Positions 37,455 through 46,780 are shown, counted from the stretch's first letter. The stretch: DNA of 64,000 nt from Beijerinckiaceae bacterium (GCA_903970475.1 CAJCIQ010000046.1:1-64000); one strand, 5' to 3'. Notes: a model not told the origin generated them from the sequence alone. Translations and numbers: made by a program.

Positions 37455-38339
37455 ATGAAATCCCAGAGTCTTGCCGTTTTACTTATTATATGCCTGACGG
37501 CACCTGCGGCAAATGCCCAGAAGCTTCGACCATTGATCAACTTTGATTCTACCTGGGTCAAGGATTTCACGCCTTTCCGCATTGCAGGGAATCTATATTA
37601 TGTAGGCACCGAGGATCTGGCCTGCTATTTAATCCATACGCCCAAGGGGCTAATGCTCATTAATACGGGGCTACCAGGTTCCGATACCATGATCAAGCGA
37701 CATGTGGAGATGCTGGGTTTCCAGTACAAGGATATTCGAATCATACTTACTTCCCATGCGCATTTCGATCATGCAGGGGGTATTGCCGCTGTGCAGAGGG
37801 CTACAGGGGCCAAAGTGATGATTGAATGGAGAGATGCGCTGGTACTGGCAGATGGAGGTAATTCAGACTTCGATTTTGGGGGAAAAGGATACCTGTTTGC
37901 GCCGGTTAAAGCAGATCGTTGGTTAAAAGATCATGATACCATCCGCTTTGGAGGTATGCAAATCCTGGTGCTGGCCCACCCTGGGCATACCAAAGGGTCG
38001 TGCAGCTTCCTGTTTACGGTGAAGGATTCGGCCAGGTCCTACAGGGTAGCCATCGTCAACATCCCTTCCATCCTTTCGGAAACCCAGTTTCCCAGTATGC
38101 CCACCTACCAGGATGTCGCCAAGGATTATGCGTACACCTTAAAGACCATGAAAACACTTCACTTCGATATATGGTTGGCATCCCACGCCAGCCAGTTTGA
38201 CCTGGAAGATAAATGGAAGCCCGGAGATGGATACCATCCCCAGGCTTTTGTTGATCAGGCAGGATACGATGCCATTCTAAAGGATAAACAAGCACAATAC
38301 AATAAGAAGATGGCTCCTTACATGTCTTCGACCTTGTAA
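37455..38339 (+). CDS. Subclass B3-like metallo-beta-lactamase
   Basis: A 294-residue exported hydrolase (signal peptide ending at AANAQ). The zinc ligands follow the B3 pattern: HAHFDH at about residues 101-106, HPGHTKG near 175 and the final SHASQF near 243. The tail KPGDGYHPQAFVDQAGY is also typical for B3 enzymes. It may hydrolyse beta-lactams in the periplasm; related environmental proteins vary in activity, so resistance is not proven. It sits 39 bases after the HxlR gene. Its 3' end overlaps the end of the convergent 309-residue gene by 22 bases. Confidence 0.9.
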   Translation: MKSQSLAVLLIICLTAPAANAQKLRPLINFDSTWVKDFTPFRIAGNLYYVGTEDLACYLIHTPKGLMLINTGLPGSDTMIKRHVEMLGFQYKDIRIILTSHAHFDHAGGIAAVQRATGAKVMIEWRDALVLADGGNSDFDFGGKGYLFAPVKADRWLKDHDTIRFGGMQILVLAHPGHTKGSCSFLFTVKDSARSYRVAIVNIPSILSETQFPSMPTYQDVAKDYAYTLKTMKTLHFDIWLASHASQFDLEDKWKPGDGYHPQAFVDQAGYDAILKDKQAQYNKKMAPYMSSTL

Positions 38340-39247
38340 TAAGGTTTGTAGGCTAAGAGCCTTTTCATCAGGTCGGCTCCGTCTTTACGGTATTTGGCTG
38401 CTTCCGATTCTATGGCGGGGACGATGATATAACCCTCAAAAGCCTTTTCCTTGCCACCCAATACGACCACCTGGGCATTGATCAACTGTGGGAAGGGGAT
38501 GGAATCGGTGCCCACATCCTCTTTGCTGAGGTAAGGGGCATAAAACATATAGTGCGGCATGCTCACGGTCATGACCGTTTTATCAGTGGGATCACCAATA
38601 TACACCCGCATCAGCGGAGCCAGCATATAGGACATGCCTGGGCGCCCAGGCCCTTTATAATACCCCGCTTTGATTCTGGCAATCATGGTATCCTTAATGG
38701 CTGATGCTGTATACTTACCGGAAGCCCTCAGGGCCGCCACGTCCAGGTATAATGGAAGAATGGTACGGACGCCTTCGGGGTCGTAGCTCATGGCAGTACC
38801 CATATCACTGCGGAACTCACCCCATTCCCAATTGGTCCTACAGACAAATGTGGCAAAGCCATTGCTCCCCTGCCGGGCGATATAATATCCTTTAGCAGGG
38901 TCCAACAGGTAAACCGTAGCGCCGGCTCTCAGGTGGGGAGGAAGAGCGCTCAAGGCATAATCGGTTTCCAGGTCTACGGGCATTTTCTCCAGGCCAGGAT
39001 CGCCGTTGGGCGCTATTGGCTTACCAATGCCAGGATCTCCGTTGGTGGTTATGGACCCGTGGTTACGTGCTTTGCCCTTGCCGGCAACTTTCGCGTATGG
39101 CTGGGTGGTGCAGGCAATAGCCACGGGACGCTTTGGCGCCAACGTCCGTATTCCAAGACCGGAGCTACTTACAACCAGTAAGCCCAACAGCAATCCCAGG
39201 CTGCCCAATAATAAGATTTTCAACATAGACAGTAGTTTAGCTAACAT
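38318..39247 (-). CDS. Membrane-anchored or exported protein of unknown function
   Basis: I do not recognise this 309-residue protein. Residues 8-30 form a signal or anchor. Residues 30-85 are low-complexity with a duplicated NGDPG motif (NGDPGIGKPIAP, NGDPGLEKMPVD). The rest looks like one soluble domain with conserved-looking segments TNWEWGEFRSDMG, AIKDTMIARIKAGYYKGP and PHYMFYAPYLSKEDVG. It resembles proteins of unknown function found singly in soil bacteria. The gene overlaps the beta-lactamase gene tail to tail. Confidence 0.75.
   Translation of the reverse strand: MLAKLLSMLKILLLGSLGLLLGLLVVSSSGLGIRTLAPKRPVAIACTTQPYAKVAGKGKARNHGSITTNGDPGIGKPIAPNGDPGLEKMPVDLETDYALSALPPHLRAGATVYLLDPAKGYYIARQGSNGFATFVCRTNWEWGEFRSDMGTAMSYDPEGVRTILPLYLDVAALRASGKYTASAIKDTMIARIKAGYYKGPGRPGMSYMLAPLMRVYIGDPTDKTVMTVSMPHYMFYAPYLSKEDVGTDSIPFPQLINAQVVVLGGKEKAFEGYIIVPAIESEAAKYRKDGADLMKRLLAYKPYYKVEDM
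38994..39045. repeat. 36-bp spaced direct repeat inside the 309-residue gene
   Basis: CCAGGATCGCCGTTGG (38994-39009) recurs as CCAGGATCTCCGTTGG (39030-39045), exactly 36 bases on and in frame, giving the two NGDPG motifs. It looks like a decayed 12-codon duplication. Confidence 0.75.
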
Positions 39248-39504
39248 AAAGCTACTGGACGGACTCCAAGGTTTATAGGGGCGAACGCGACATAGGTAGG
39301 GGGAGGTGGGCCGCTACTGGCTCAAAGCAGGATCGCCAGCGAAAAATGCTTGTCGAAAACCGCTCACTATGTGTATTAATTCCGAACGACTTACATCGGG
39401 ACCTCGCTGCTGATGCCACCATCAGCTCCCAGACCTTGAAAGCCGCCTGGGCAAATCCTACGGATAGCTTGAAAGAGAAGTGAAGTCCGTAACTTTAGGT
39501 GGCT

Positions 39505-40398
39505 ATGTACAGCATTTCCACCGATACGGTCATTCCTAAAATTGCCATGGAGCCAGATCCGGCGACCGGCAATGCTATTTTCCGCATCCGGAAAAACGAG
39601 TCCGCTGCCTATTACCTGAAATCGGATTTCCTCCAGCCCCATAGAAAAGACTATTATTTTTTAGCTTATGTAATCAAAGGGGGAAGCAGGGTTTGGGTGG
39701 ACATGACACCTTATGTCCTTAAACCGCAGACGGTTTATTTCACCAACCCTCAACAGGTAAACCTCAAAGAAGAGGTGATTCCCATGTCGGGTTATACGAT
39801 TGCCTTCACACAGGAATTTTTAGCCCTGGACGATTCGGGCTTCCTCAAAGGCCTGCCCATCCTACGCAATCACCATAATGGACATGAGCTGAACCTGGGT
39901 GCGGAAGACATTGTATTCGTGGAAGGGATGTTGGAAAGGATTTCTGCCGAGTATGCCGTGCAAAGCCCCTGGCAGCACCAGATGCTGCTGGCCTATATGA
40001 AAATATTGCTCATTTATCTGAGCCGCCTTTACACAGACCAATTTGATGCAAAAGCCGGATCTCCGGATCGGCTATTACTCAAACGGTTCATTTCACAAAT
40101 AGATGAATCTTTCCGCAGCCTGCATGAGGTAGCCGATTATGCAGCCTTACTTCACATCTCTGCCGGACACCTGGGGGATGTAGTCAAAGCCCAGAGCGGG
40201 AAACCCGCCATTGTCCATGTGCACGAGCGACTGCTACTGGAAGCCCGGAGAAGTTTGGTCCATACAGAACTTGCTGTCAAAGAAATCGCCTATGAACTGG
40301 GGTTTGAAGACGCTTCCTACTTCAACCGGTTTTTCAAACGCATGAGCGGCCAAACGCCCGTGGAGTACAGGACCCAGGTTCGCAAAATGTACCAGTGA
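39505..40398 (+). CDS. AraC-family transcriptional regulator
   Basis: About 298 residues. A GTG at 39499 is also possible, but the ATG at 39505 is preferred. The N-terminal 150 residues resemble a cupin-like sensor (YYFLAYVIKGGSRVWVDMTPYVLKPQTVYFTNP). The C-terminal 100 residues are the double helix-turn-helix of AraC/XylS proteins (LLLEARRSLVHTELAVKEIAYELGFEDASYFNRFFKRMSGQTPVEYR). It is convergent with the GH92 gene (29 bases between stops), so it is not its operon partner. The target is unknown. Confidence 0.93.
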   Translation: MYSISTDTVIPKIAMEPDPATGNAIFRIRKNESAAYYLKSDFLQPHRKDYYFLAYVIKGGSRVWVDMTPYVLKPQTVYFTNPQQVNLKEEVIPMSGYTIAFTQEFLALDDSGFLKGLPILRNHHNGHELNLGAEDIVFVEGMLERISAEYAVQSPWQHQMLLAYMKILLIYLSRLYTDQFDAKAGSPDRLLLKRFISQIDESFRSLHEVADYAALLHISAGHLGDVVKAQSGKPAIVHVHERLLLEARRSLVHTELAVKEIAYELGFEDASYFNRFFKRMSGQTPVEYRTQVRKMYQ

Positions 40399-40427
40399 AG
40401 CTGATTGGTGGTCCAGAGATGGCTTCA

Positions 40428-42620
40428 TTACTGTGTACGGATCACCATCGGCAGACCCGCTTTTATAGCGCTGTCTTCCAGCATATAATCGCCGATTTTC
40501 TTTCCACCCACGGTAATATCTACGATCTTTTTTCCCGTGCCTTTCCTTATGATGGTGAATGGTTTACCGTTACCAGCCTGGAAAGTGATTTTCTGAAATA
40601 AGGGCACGGAGACGATATACTTAGGGTCAGCCGGAGAGAAGGTATAAAAACCAATGGCGTTAAACACATACCAGGATGACATTTCCCCTGCATCATCCAT
40701 ACCGGCATAAGCCAGGTGCTCCTTACCCATTCCATAAAAATGATGGAGGATACTGTCCAAGATGACCTGGGCTTTTTCCTGCTTGCCTGCGAAATAGTAC
40801 ATGAATGGAACACTGTGGTCCGGCTGATTACCTTGGCAGTACTGACCGATGAAACCGGAGATGTTGTATGCCTCCACCCCATCCCAGGGAAGGGTAAACA
40901 AGGAATCAAGTTTGTTCTCCAGCCCTTCTTTACCTCCATAAAGCGCCACCAGCCCCTGCACATCCTGAGGAGCGAAAAAGGAAGATTGCCAGGCGTTGGC
41001 TTCCCGGTACATGTATTCATAGTAGGGATACTCCGGATCGAAGTGCCCCACCCAATCCCCATTAGCCAAACGGCCCCGCATAAACCGGGTAGTTGGGTCA
41101 AACACATTTTTATAGTTCCCCGTACGCCCCATCAGCATCCTATAGTTGGCGGTGTCGCCCAAAGCTTTGGCCAATTGGGCAACGGCATAATCATCATAGG
41201 CATATTCCAGGGTTTTGGTGACACCTGCTTTGGCTTTTGTCTCTATGACGGGATGGGCAATATCCGGAGTGGATACATATCCTTTATCATTGTATTCAGA
41301 AATATACGGCCTGGTCCCCCCCTCCACGGTCGCATTTCTCAGCAGCAACCTGTAGGCTTCCTTCACGTCATAATCCTTTAGTCCCCGGCTGTAGGCACCG
41401 GCAATAAATGCCGAAGCATGGTCTCCGTGGAAAAAGGTCGGCATAAATCCGGTCACCTGTCCTTTGTCTATCAGGGAGCGGATAACATCCGTCGTGACCT
41501 TAGGCGATAGCAATCCTAATAATTCGAGTTTGTTCCGGTAGTCATCCCATAACGATGGTTCGGTATAATAATTAAATCCTTTATTGACCACTTTACCCCC
41601 TAAGTCTGTAAAATCCCCGTTCACGTCACTTCTGAGCGCAGGCCAAAGAAAAGAACGATACAGACAGGAGTAAAAGATCCGCCTGTCCCGATCCGTTCCA
41701 CCTGTCACTTGCACTTTAGACAACAGTTGATTCCAGGTATTGGTGGCCGCCGCTCTGGTCTGGGAGAAGGTCTTGGACAGCATTTCGGCCTTCAGGTTAT
41801 TTTTTGCATTTTCTATACTCACAAAGGAAAACCCGATCTTCAACTCCAATGGACCTGCGGCATCCGCAAAATGAAGTATGGGTACAATTTTACCATCTCC
41901 CGTCAGAGAATCAATGGAGACGATTGACCGGTTGGACACCGCGTAGAAATAGATCTTTTCTCCCGCCTGCTGGAAACCGGTAAAAGAATGGCCCGATTCC
42001 CGCTGAATACTCCAGGACCTAACGCGTTCATTAGACTGGGCGAGATCAGCAACCAGTTCGGCAGCGTCGCCATTCTTAAAGGTATACCGGTGGTAGGCGC
42101 AACGTAAGGTAGAGGTCAGTTCGGCATTGATGCCGTAACGATCCAGGTAAACCTGATAATACCCTGGATGGGCAGTTTCCCGCTCGTGGTGGTATCTGGA
42201 AGCATAGTCGGTTGCAGAGACCTGACCCGTCACGGGCATAAAAGGTACATAGCCCAGGTTCCAATGTCCTTTGCTGGTATGTATAAAGCCATGGATCAGG
42301 GTGTCTTCATACTGATAACCTGAACCGCTGTGAAATTGGGTGACAGGGCTTAACTGGACCATAGCATTGGGCACCGAAGATCCGGGAAATACCTCGGCCC
42401 CCCAGGTTCTGTGCGTTGGCTTATAGCCAATATCTGCACTATCCCATAAGGTGGCGGTCCCCAGGAGGGGATTAACCCAATCTGTGGGGCGCAGCGCGCG
42501 CGTTGCGGAGCCCGTGGCAGGTTGTGATGGCTGGATGGCGGAACGAAACCCAGGCTGTGATGGCTGGGCCAGGGCACTGACATTCAGTGATAGAAGCAGA
42601 ACAATCAGGGGGCTTTTCAT
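40428..42620 (-). CDS. GH92-family alpha-1,2-mannosidase-like enzyme
   Basis: A 730-residue exported glycosidase (signal to about residue 19, SALAQ). GH92 motifs are present: VNPLLGTA and GNTYPGA-like opening (GAEVFPGSSVPNAMVQLSP), GYQYEDTLIHGFIHTSKGHW, the (alpha/alpha)6 barrel segments WDDYRNKLELLGLLSP and FHGDHASAFIAGAY, and the C-terminal GNQPDHSVPFMYYFAG with GMDDAGEMSSWYVFNAIGFY. GH92 enzymes are calcium-dependent exo-alpha-mannosidases that act on N-glycans or fungal mannans. Between the signal and the domain lies a Pro/Gln/Ala-rich linker made by a duplicated segment. No SusC/D pair is adjacent. Confidence 0.93.
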   Translation of the reverse strand: MKSPLIVLLLSLNVSALAQPSQPGFRSAIQPSQPATGSATRALRPTDWVNPLLGTATLWDSADIGYKPTHRTWGAEVFPGSSVPNAMVQLSPVTQFHSGSGYQYEDTLIHGFIHTSKGHWNLGYVPFMPVTGQVSATDYASRYHHERETAHPGYYQVYLDRYGINAELTSTLRCAYHRYTFKNGDAAELVADLAQSNERVRSWSIQRESGHSFTGFQQAGEKIYFYAVSNRSIVSIDSLTGDGKIVPILHFADAAGPLELKIGFSFVSIENAKNNLKAEMLSKTFSQTRAAATNTWNQLLSKVQVTGGTDRDRRIFYSCLYRSFLWPALRSDVNGDFTDLGGKVVNKGFNYYTEPSLWDDYRNKLELLGLLSPKVTTDVIRSLIDKGQVTGFMPTFFHGDHASAFIAGAYSRGLKDYDVKEAYRLLLRNATVEGGTRPYISEYNDKGYVSTPDIAHPVIETKAKAGVTKTLEYAYDDYAVAQLAKALGDTANYRMLMGRTGNYKNVFDPTTRFMRGRLANGDWVGHFDPEYPYYEYMYREANAWQSSFFAPQDVQGLVALYGGKEGLENKLDSLFTLPWDGVEAYNISGFIGQYCQGNQPDHSVPFMYYFAGKQEKAQVILDSILHHFYGMGKEHLAYAGMDDAGEMSSWYVFNAIGFYTFSPADPKYIVSVPLFQKITFQAGNGKPFTIIRKGTGKKIVDITVGGKKIGDYMLEDSAIKAGLPMVIRTQ
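42518..42567. repeat. 33-bp spaced direct repeat in the GH92 linker
   Basis: CAGGTTGTGATGGCTGG (42518-42534) recurs as CAGGCTGTGATGGCTGG (42551-42567), 33 bases apart and in frame, encoding the two QPSQP motifs after the signal peptide. Confidence 0.75.
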
Positions 42621-42748
42621 TAAAGTGCTAAATGGTTTAAGTAAATTTAACCGGTTTTGGATATTTCGGTATTACCACTCCTAACAATGTCCGGAAAATG
42701 TACCATTGAATCCGGTCAATGGTCTACGGCTGCCCCATCCTTTGAGGG

Positions 42749-42756
42749 TAGCTTTG
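42749..42756 (+). promoter_or_regulatory. Candidate -7 promoter box of the first SDR gene
   Basis: TAGCTTTG fits TAnnTTTG and ends 18 bases before the ATG at 42775. It supports that start over the upstream extension of the frame to 42706. Confidence 0.55.
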
Positions 42757-42774
42757 TCTCATAAAGCATTATAC

Positions 42775-43506
42775 ATGAAAACAGTATTAATTACAGGAGC
42801 TAATAAAAGCATAGGTTATGAAACAGCAGCTCAGTTGGCTGGGCAGGGATATCGTATTTTCTTAGGCGCAAGGGACCTGAAAAAAGGCGAGGAAGCAGTA
42901 GCCCAACTCAAAGCCAAGGGGCTCACTCAGGTAGAGGCCATTCAGATTGATGTGACCGATAAAGCCTCCATTGAAGCGGCAAGGGACCTTATTGCTCAGA
43001 AGGTGTCGAGTCTGGATGTTCTGATCAATAATGCGGGTATCAGCGGAGGCATGCCCCAAAATCCCATTGATGTTCCAATTGAAACCGTGAAGAAGGTATA
43101 TGATACCAACGTGTTCGGCGCCATCATGGTGACCCAGGCTTTTTATCCCCTCCTGGAAAAATCCCCTGAGCCCAGGATCGTCATGGTTACTTCCGGGTTA
43201 GGATCCCTGACTGCCCATAGTGATCCCAATTCCCGGTTCTACACCTTCAACCCAGGCGCTTATGGGCCTTCCAAAACAGCCCTCAACGCTTATACTGTGG
43301 CTTTGGCTCATACCCTTCGGGACCCTTTTAAGGTAAACGCCGTATGCCCTGGATATACCAAAACAGACTTTAACCAACACCAGGGTCCAGGGTCAGTGGA
43401 GGATGCGGCTAAGATCATAGTAAAGTATGCGACCATTGGCGTTGATGGACCCACGGGCAAGTATTTCAGTAATGATTTGAACCCAGGGGGCGAGGCGCCC
43501 TGGTAA
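42775..43506 (+). CDS. SDR-family NAD(P)-dependent oxidoreductase
   Basis: A 243-residue classical short-chain dehydrogenase. The cofactor motif TGANKSIGYE is at residues 7-16 and NNAGISGG near 83; the catalytic Ser is in VMVTSGLGSL and the Tyr-x-x-x-Lys in YGPSKTALN. The start at 42775 is chosen because it puts the Rossmann motif at the usual distance and a promoter box just upstream. Relatives reduce small carbonyl compounds and often carry the C-terminal GEAPW-type end seen here. A strong terminator follows, so the gene is a single transcription unit. Confidence 0.93.
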   Translation: MKTVLITGANKSIGYETAAQLAGQGYRIFLGARDLKKGEEAVAQLKAKGLTQVEAIQIDVTDKASIEAARDLIAQKVSSLDVLINNAGISGGMPQNPIDVPIETVKKVYDTNVFGAIMVTQAFYPLLEKSPEPRIVMVTSGLGSLTAHSDPNSRFYTFNPGAYGPSKTALNAYTVALAHTLRDPFKVNAVCPGYTKTDFNQHQGPGSVEDAAKIIVKYATIGVDGPTGKYFSNDLNPGGEAPW

Positions 43507-43581
43507 AACCTGCGGCTCGAAAACCTTGGGGCGCGCCCCGCTCCACGAGATTACGGTAAGGTTCGGCTCCGCGCGTTTTTG

Positions 43582-43609
43582 ATCCCGGCAAGACCCTGCC
43601 GGGATTTTT
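43582..43609 (+). terminator. Rho-independent terminator after the first SDR gene
   Basis: Nine-bp arms ATCCCGGCA/TGCCGGGAT around a six-base loop, followed by TTTTTG. Confidence 0.92.
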
Positions 43610-43989
43610 GTTTACTATCTGTAAACATTTACGGCTGCGCAATCGTATGCACTGCGTACTATGTATGCACATACACTTCAACCTGGTTAACAATTCCTTC
43701 ATTATTGCGTAATAATATCCAATAAAATTGTATAGATATATTATACTATCTTTATTTAGGATAACATACTTTATTTCCTATTATCACCCGTATCCGACTT
43801 TAATCTTACTTGTTTAGACGTCTGCTCGTCCAAGAAGCAGTTCCTATTCTCTATTGCAAGGCTCCCCATAAAAAAACCGGTACGATACCCGGACGGACAC
43901 GCTATTGTTCTGTCTTAAGGGTTTCCGCGACCGGAGGGGGCATGCTATTGCCTTTTATTTTTCATTTATAAACCAAAATCAAAAAAGGT
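43610..43989. other. AT-rich upstream region of the GH30 gene
   Basis: About 380 bases without a convincing gene. The middle (43690-43800) is AT-rich and should hold the GH30 promoter. The last 60 bases before the ATG give a leader ending in AAAAAAGGT, a plausible weak ribosome-binding region. No exact TAnnTTTG was seen. Confidence 0.5.
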
Positions 43990-45462
43990 ATGAGAACGAC
44001 AGTAAGAATCTCGTCGCTAATCCTGTTAGTAGCTCTGGCCAGTTGCTCCAAAAACAGCGTGGCCCCAAATCGGTTAAATGCATCAGGCAATTCCCTGGCT
44101 ACCTCACCCACAGTCGTGACCTTGACCTGGGGCACCACTTACCAAACCGTTACCGGATTCGGTTGTTTTGCAGGAAGGGATACACAGTGGTTTACTTCCC
44201 CCTACAGGGATACCCTCTTAAGCAATCTTTTCGGCAACAGTGGCCTTGGCCTCAACATCATTCGTGGGGAACTGGAATACACGTATCCCTACACCGCTTC
44301 TTCGGTCACCATCCTGCCTACAGGAACCAGTGCCGGCACCAGCCCTACCAGCAATACCTGGGAAGGTTTAACCCTGCACCAGAAACAGAACCTCAGCGTT
44401 TACTGGCTCCTAAGCCAGGCCACCAGCCTCTACCATGTTCCTTACGTGATCGGCAGTGCCTGGTCACCTCCCTTGGCTATGCGGGTTAATCCCAGCGATA
44501 GCACGCCTGGATTCCTGGGCTATAATACCCTGAACTTTAATACCTCTTCCTCCAGCTATGCCAATTACCTGGCAGGTATCGTTTCTTCTTTTAAAAGCGC
44601 AGGCGTAAACTTCTATGGCATCAGTCCCGCCAACGAGCCCGAGAACATTGTAGCGACCTGGACCAATTGCCCCTGGAGCGCTTCACACTTGGGCCAGTTT
44701 ATCACCAACAACCTCAGGCCCGCCCTCAACAGCGCAGGATTAAACACCGTGAAGATCCTCTCCCCCGAAAATGCAGCCTGGACAACCACCAATTCCTATC
44801 TGGGTAGTATGGATTGCAGCAATGTAGACATAATCGCCAGCCATGGATATGTCAATCCTGTGAGTGCCGCATTAGGCAGCAGCGGATTTGACCTTAGCCC
44901 CACTGCACCCAGCGTGACCAGCAAACCGGTATGGATGACAGAAGCCTGCGACGATGCAGGTACCGCTGATGCTACCATGACGGAAGGCATAAAACTCGCC
45001 ACCAGTATTTCTAATACACTAACTACCTGCAATGCCAATTCCTATGTTTTTTGGTTAGGCATGCTAAACTACAGCAACAACGAAGGCATGCTCTGGGCCC
45101 CTGCCAGCGGTCCCATCACCTACACGAAGGATTATGATGTAATGGGCAACTTCTCCCGTTTTATCCCTAATGGATACGTCCGCTTTGCAGCCGCCCAAAG
45201 TGGTGCTGACCTCTACATTTCTGCCTTTAAGCATCCCAGCAACGGCAAGTTCACCATAGTAGCCGTCAACGCTTCCACTTCAGCTCAAAGCTGCACCTTC
45301 AATCTGTCCGGGTTTGGAGCCACCAGCCTGACCGCTTACCTGACCAGCGATGCCAGCAGCGCCCATTGGGCCTCTTCTTCCGTTGCGGCCAACTCCGATG
45401 GGACCTTTAGCGTGACTTTGCCCGCTTCCAGCGTGGTGACGTATACTGGGGTGAATCAATAG
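43990..45462 (+). CDS. GH30-family glycosidase lipoprotein
   Basis: A 490-residue lipoprotein (lipobox LVALASCSKN at about residues 11-20). The (beta/alpha)8 catalytic domain opens with VTGFGCFAGRDTQWF. The acid/base Glu is in ISPANEPE and the nucleophile Glu in WMTEACDD. A small beta domain closes the protein (DLYISAFKHPSNGKFTIVAVN to SVVTYTG). GH30 includes glucuronoxylanases, beta-1,6-glucanases and glucosylceramidases; the sequence alone does not settle which. The codon usage is strikingly rich in C-ending Ser and Thr codons compared with neighbours, fitting high expression or acquisition. It stands alone between terminators. Confidence 0.9.
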   Translation: MRTTVRISSLILLVALASCSKNSVAPNRLNASGNSLATSPTVVTLTWGTTYQTVTGFGCFAGRDTQWFTSPYRDTLLSNLFGNSGLGLNIIRGELEYTYPYTASSVTILPTGTSAGTSPTSNTWEGLTLHQKQNLSVYWLLSQATSLYHVPYVIGSAWSPPLAMRVNPSDSTPGFLGYNTLNFNTSSSSYANYLAGIVSSFKSAGVNFYGISPANEPENIVATWTNCPWSASHLGQFITNNLRPALNSAGLNTVKILSPENAAWTTTNSYLGSMDCSNVDIIASHGYVNPVSAALGSSGFDLSPTAPSVTSKPVWMTEACDDAGTADATMTEGIKLATSISNTLTTCNANSYVFWLGMLNYSNNEGMLWAPASGPITYTKDYDVMGNFSRFIPNGYVRFAAAQSGADLYISAFKHPSNGKFTIVAVNASTSAQSCTFNLSGFGATSLTAYLTSDASSAHWASSSVAANSDGTFSVTLPASSVVTYTGVNQ

Positions 45463-45498
45463 ATGACTGCTAGTGGCATTTATGCATTGAATGTAAGG

Positions 45499-45521
45499 GC
45501 GCTCCGATGGAGCGTCTTTTT
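45499..45521 (+). terminator. Rho-independent terminator after the GH30 gene
   Basis: A 7-bp stem GCGCTCC/GGAGCGT with a three-base loop, followed by CTTTTTC, 37 bases after the stop. Confidence 0.85.
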
Positions 45522-45559
45522 CATTGATAACCATACTAAAGACATTATAAATATCTTCC

Positions 45560-45732
45560 TCACTGATGATCGTAGCTAATTTCCCTGGTAGTCTGCCAAC
45601 TATCGCCCTTTTGTTGCCAAAGCGCTACGAATTAAGTCCTACATCCGTTTGAGCATAGGTATTCAAGTGAAAAATGGTCAGACAAAACAAGGTCGTAACC
45701 AAATGAAGAGGTTTCATGGCTGTTCGTTTCAT
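45560..45732 (-). pseudogene. Remnant of an exported SnoaL/DUF4440-like protein
   Basis: On the minus strand an ATG at 45732 opens a perfect signal peptide (MKPLHLVTTLFCLTIF, then HLNTYAQ) and the frame stops seven residues later at 45627-45625. Directly after this, a different frame reads FVALWQQKGDSWQTTREISY-DHQ and stops at 45562-45560, which looks like the end of a DUF4440/SnoaL-like protein (ALW..KG..W..TR.ISYDH). Most of the domain is missing, so this is a gene collapsed by an internal deletion. Confidence 0.6.
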
Positions 45733-45904
45733 AAGAAGGCCCACAAAAGATGCCAACAATTAACACACTAACCATCAAACATTTACAGGAATAATGGTTT
45801 ACATACTGTACGATTCTGGCTCAATAGGTGATCGGTTTTCCAACATTGATTGATTTTCGCAAAAAGCAGATTGAATCCTTCAAACAAATCCCTTCAACTC
45901 AATC

Positions 45905-45912
45905 TACCTTTG
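45905..45912 (+). promoter_or_regulatory. Candidate -7 promoter box of the second SDR gene
   Basis: TACCTTTG fits TAnnTTTG, 17 bases before the ATG at 45930. Confidence 0.55.
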
Positions 45913-45929
45913 CTTAAAAATAATGCACC

Positions 45930-46694
45930 ATGAAACAGCAAAGTAAAATAGCACTGGTAACCGGCGGTAGCCGGGGATTAGGCAGAGAAGCAGCACTCCG
46001 GTTAGCCGATAAGGGGTTGGACGTGATCATTACCTACAACAGCGCAGCCGACCGGGCAAAAGAGGTTGTAGCGCTAATTGAAGCCAATGGACAAAATGCA
46101 GCCGCATTGCAATTGAACACGGGTGTATTGGGCACTTTTCCAGCCTTTGTAGATCAACTAAAAGAATTACTGGATAAACATTTCAATACCACCCATTTCG
46201 ACTTCTTAATCAATAACGCTGGTCAAGGGGGATATAAGCCCATAGGGGAAGTAACCGAAGCCTTTTTTGATGACTTACTCAACGTACATTTCAAAGGTGT
46301 TTTCTTTCTGACCCAAGCACTCCTTCCGTTAATCAATGACGGGGGCGGGATCGTAAATATCTCTTCCGGATTGACCCGTGTTTCTGTACCCGGCTCTTCG
46401 GTCTACGCCTCTTTGAAAAGCTCCGTAGAAACTTTCACTCGCTATCTGGCTAAAGAGTTGGGAACCAGAGGTATCAGGGCAAATGTAGTGGCCCCGGGGG
46501 CTGTATTAACCGATTTCGGAGGTGGACACCTTAGGAATAATGAAGATTTACAGAAAATGGTTAGCAATATCACTGCGCTGGGTCGGCCAGGGGTGGCGGA
46601 AGACATAGGCGGGGTAGTTGCTACGCTTTGTACAGATGATACCCGCTGGGTAAATGGGCAACGCATCGAGGCCTCGGGCGGCATGCAGGTATAA
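45930..46694 (+). CDS. SDR-family oxidoreductase
   Basis: A 254-residue classical SDR. Cofactor motif TGGSRGLGRE at residues 11-20, NNAGQGGY near 94, catalytic Ser in VNISSGLTRVS and Tyr-x-x-x-Lys in YASLKSSVE. The end DDTRWVNGQRIEASGGMQV is typical of FabG-like reductases, but this is outside any fatty-acid operon, so the substrate is likely another small carbonyl. An AraC-type regulator follows 86 bases later on the same strand with its own promoter-like box. Confidence 0.93.
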   Translation: MKQQSKIALVTGGSRGLGREAALRLADKGLDVIITYNSAADRAKEVVALIEANGQNAAALQLNTGVLGTFPAFVDQLKELLDKHFNTTHFDFLINNAGQGGYKPIGEVTEAFFDDLLNVHFKGVFFLTQALLPLINDGGGIVNISSGLTRVSVPGSSVYASLKSSVETFTRYLAKELGTRGIRANVVAPGAVLTDFGGGHLRNNEDLQKMVSNITALGRPGVAEDIGGVVATLCTDDTRWVNGQRIEASGGMQV

Positions 46695-46758
46695 GGGGCG
46701 CCCGGTATATACGACCGGCGTAGTCGCTCGGCATAGGCGAGGTTTGTCGGCCAAGCCT

Positions 46759-46766
46759 TACCTTTG
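46759..46766 (+). promoter_or_regulatory. Candidate -7 promoter box of the second AraC gene
   Basis: TACCTTTG fits TAnnTTTG, 14 bases before the ATG at 46781. It lies at the end of a GC-rich patch (46685-46755). Confidence 0.5.
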
Positions 46767-46780
46767 ATCTATATAAAAAC

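Noticed and set aside
40428-45462. GH92 and GH30 genes as part of a polysaccharide utilisation locus
   Set aside because: No SusC/SusD pair or transporter is near, the genes are on different strands and separated by terminators and unrelated genes.
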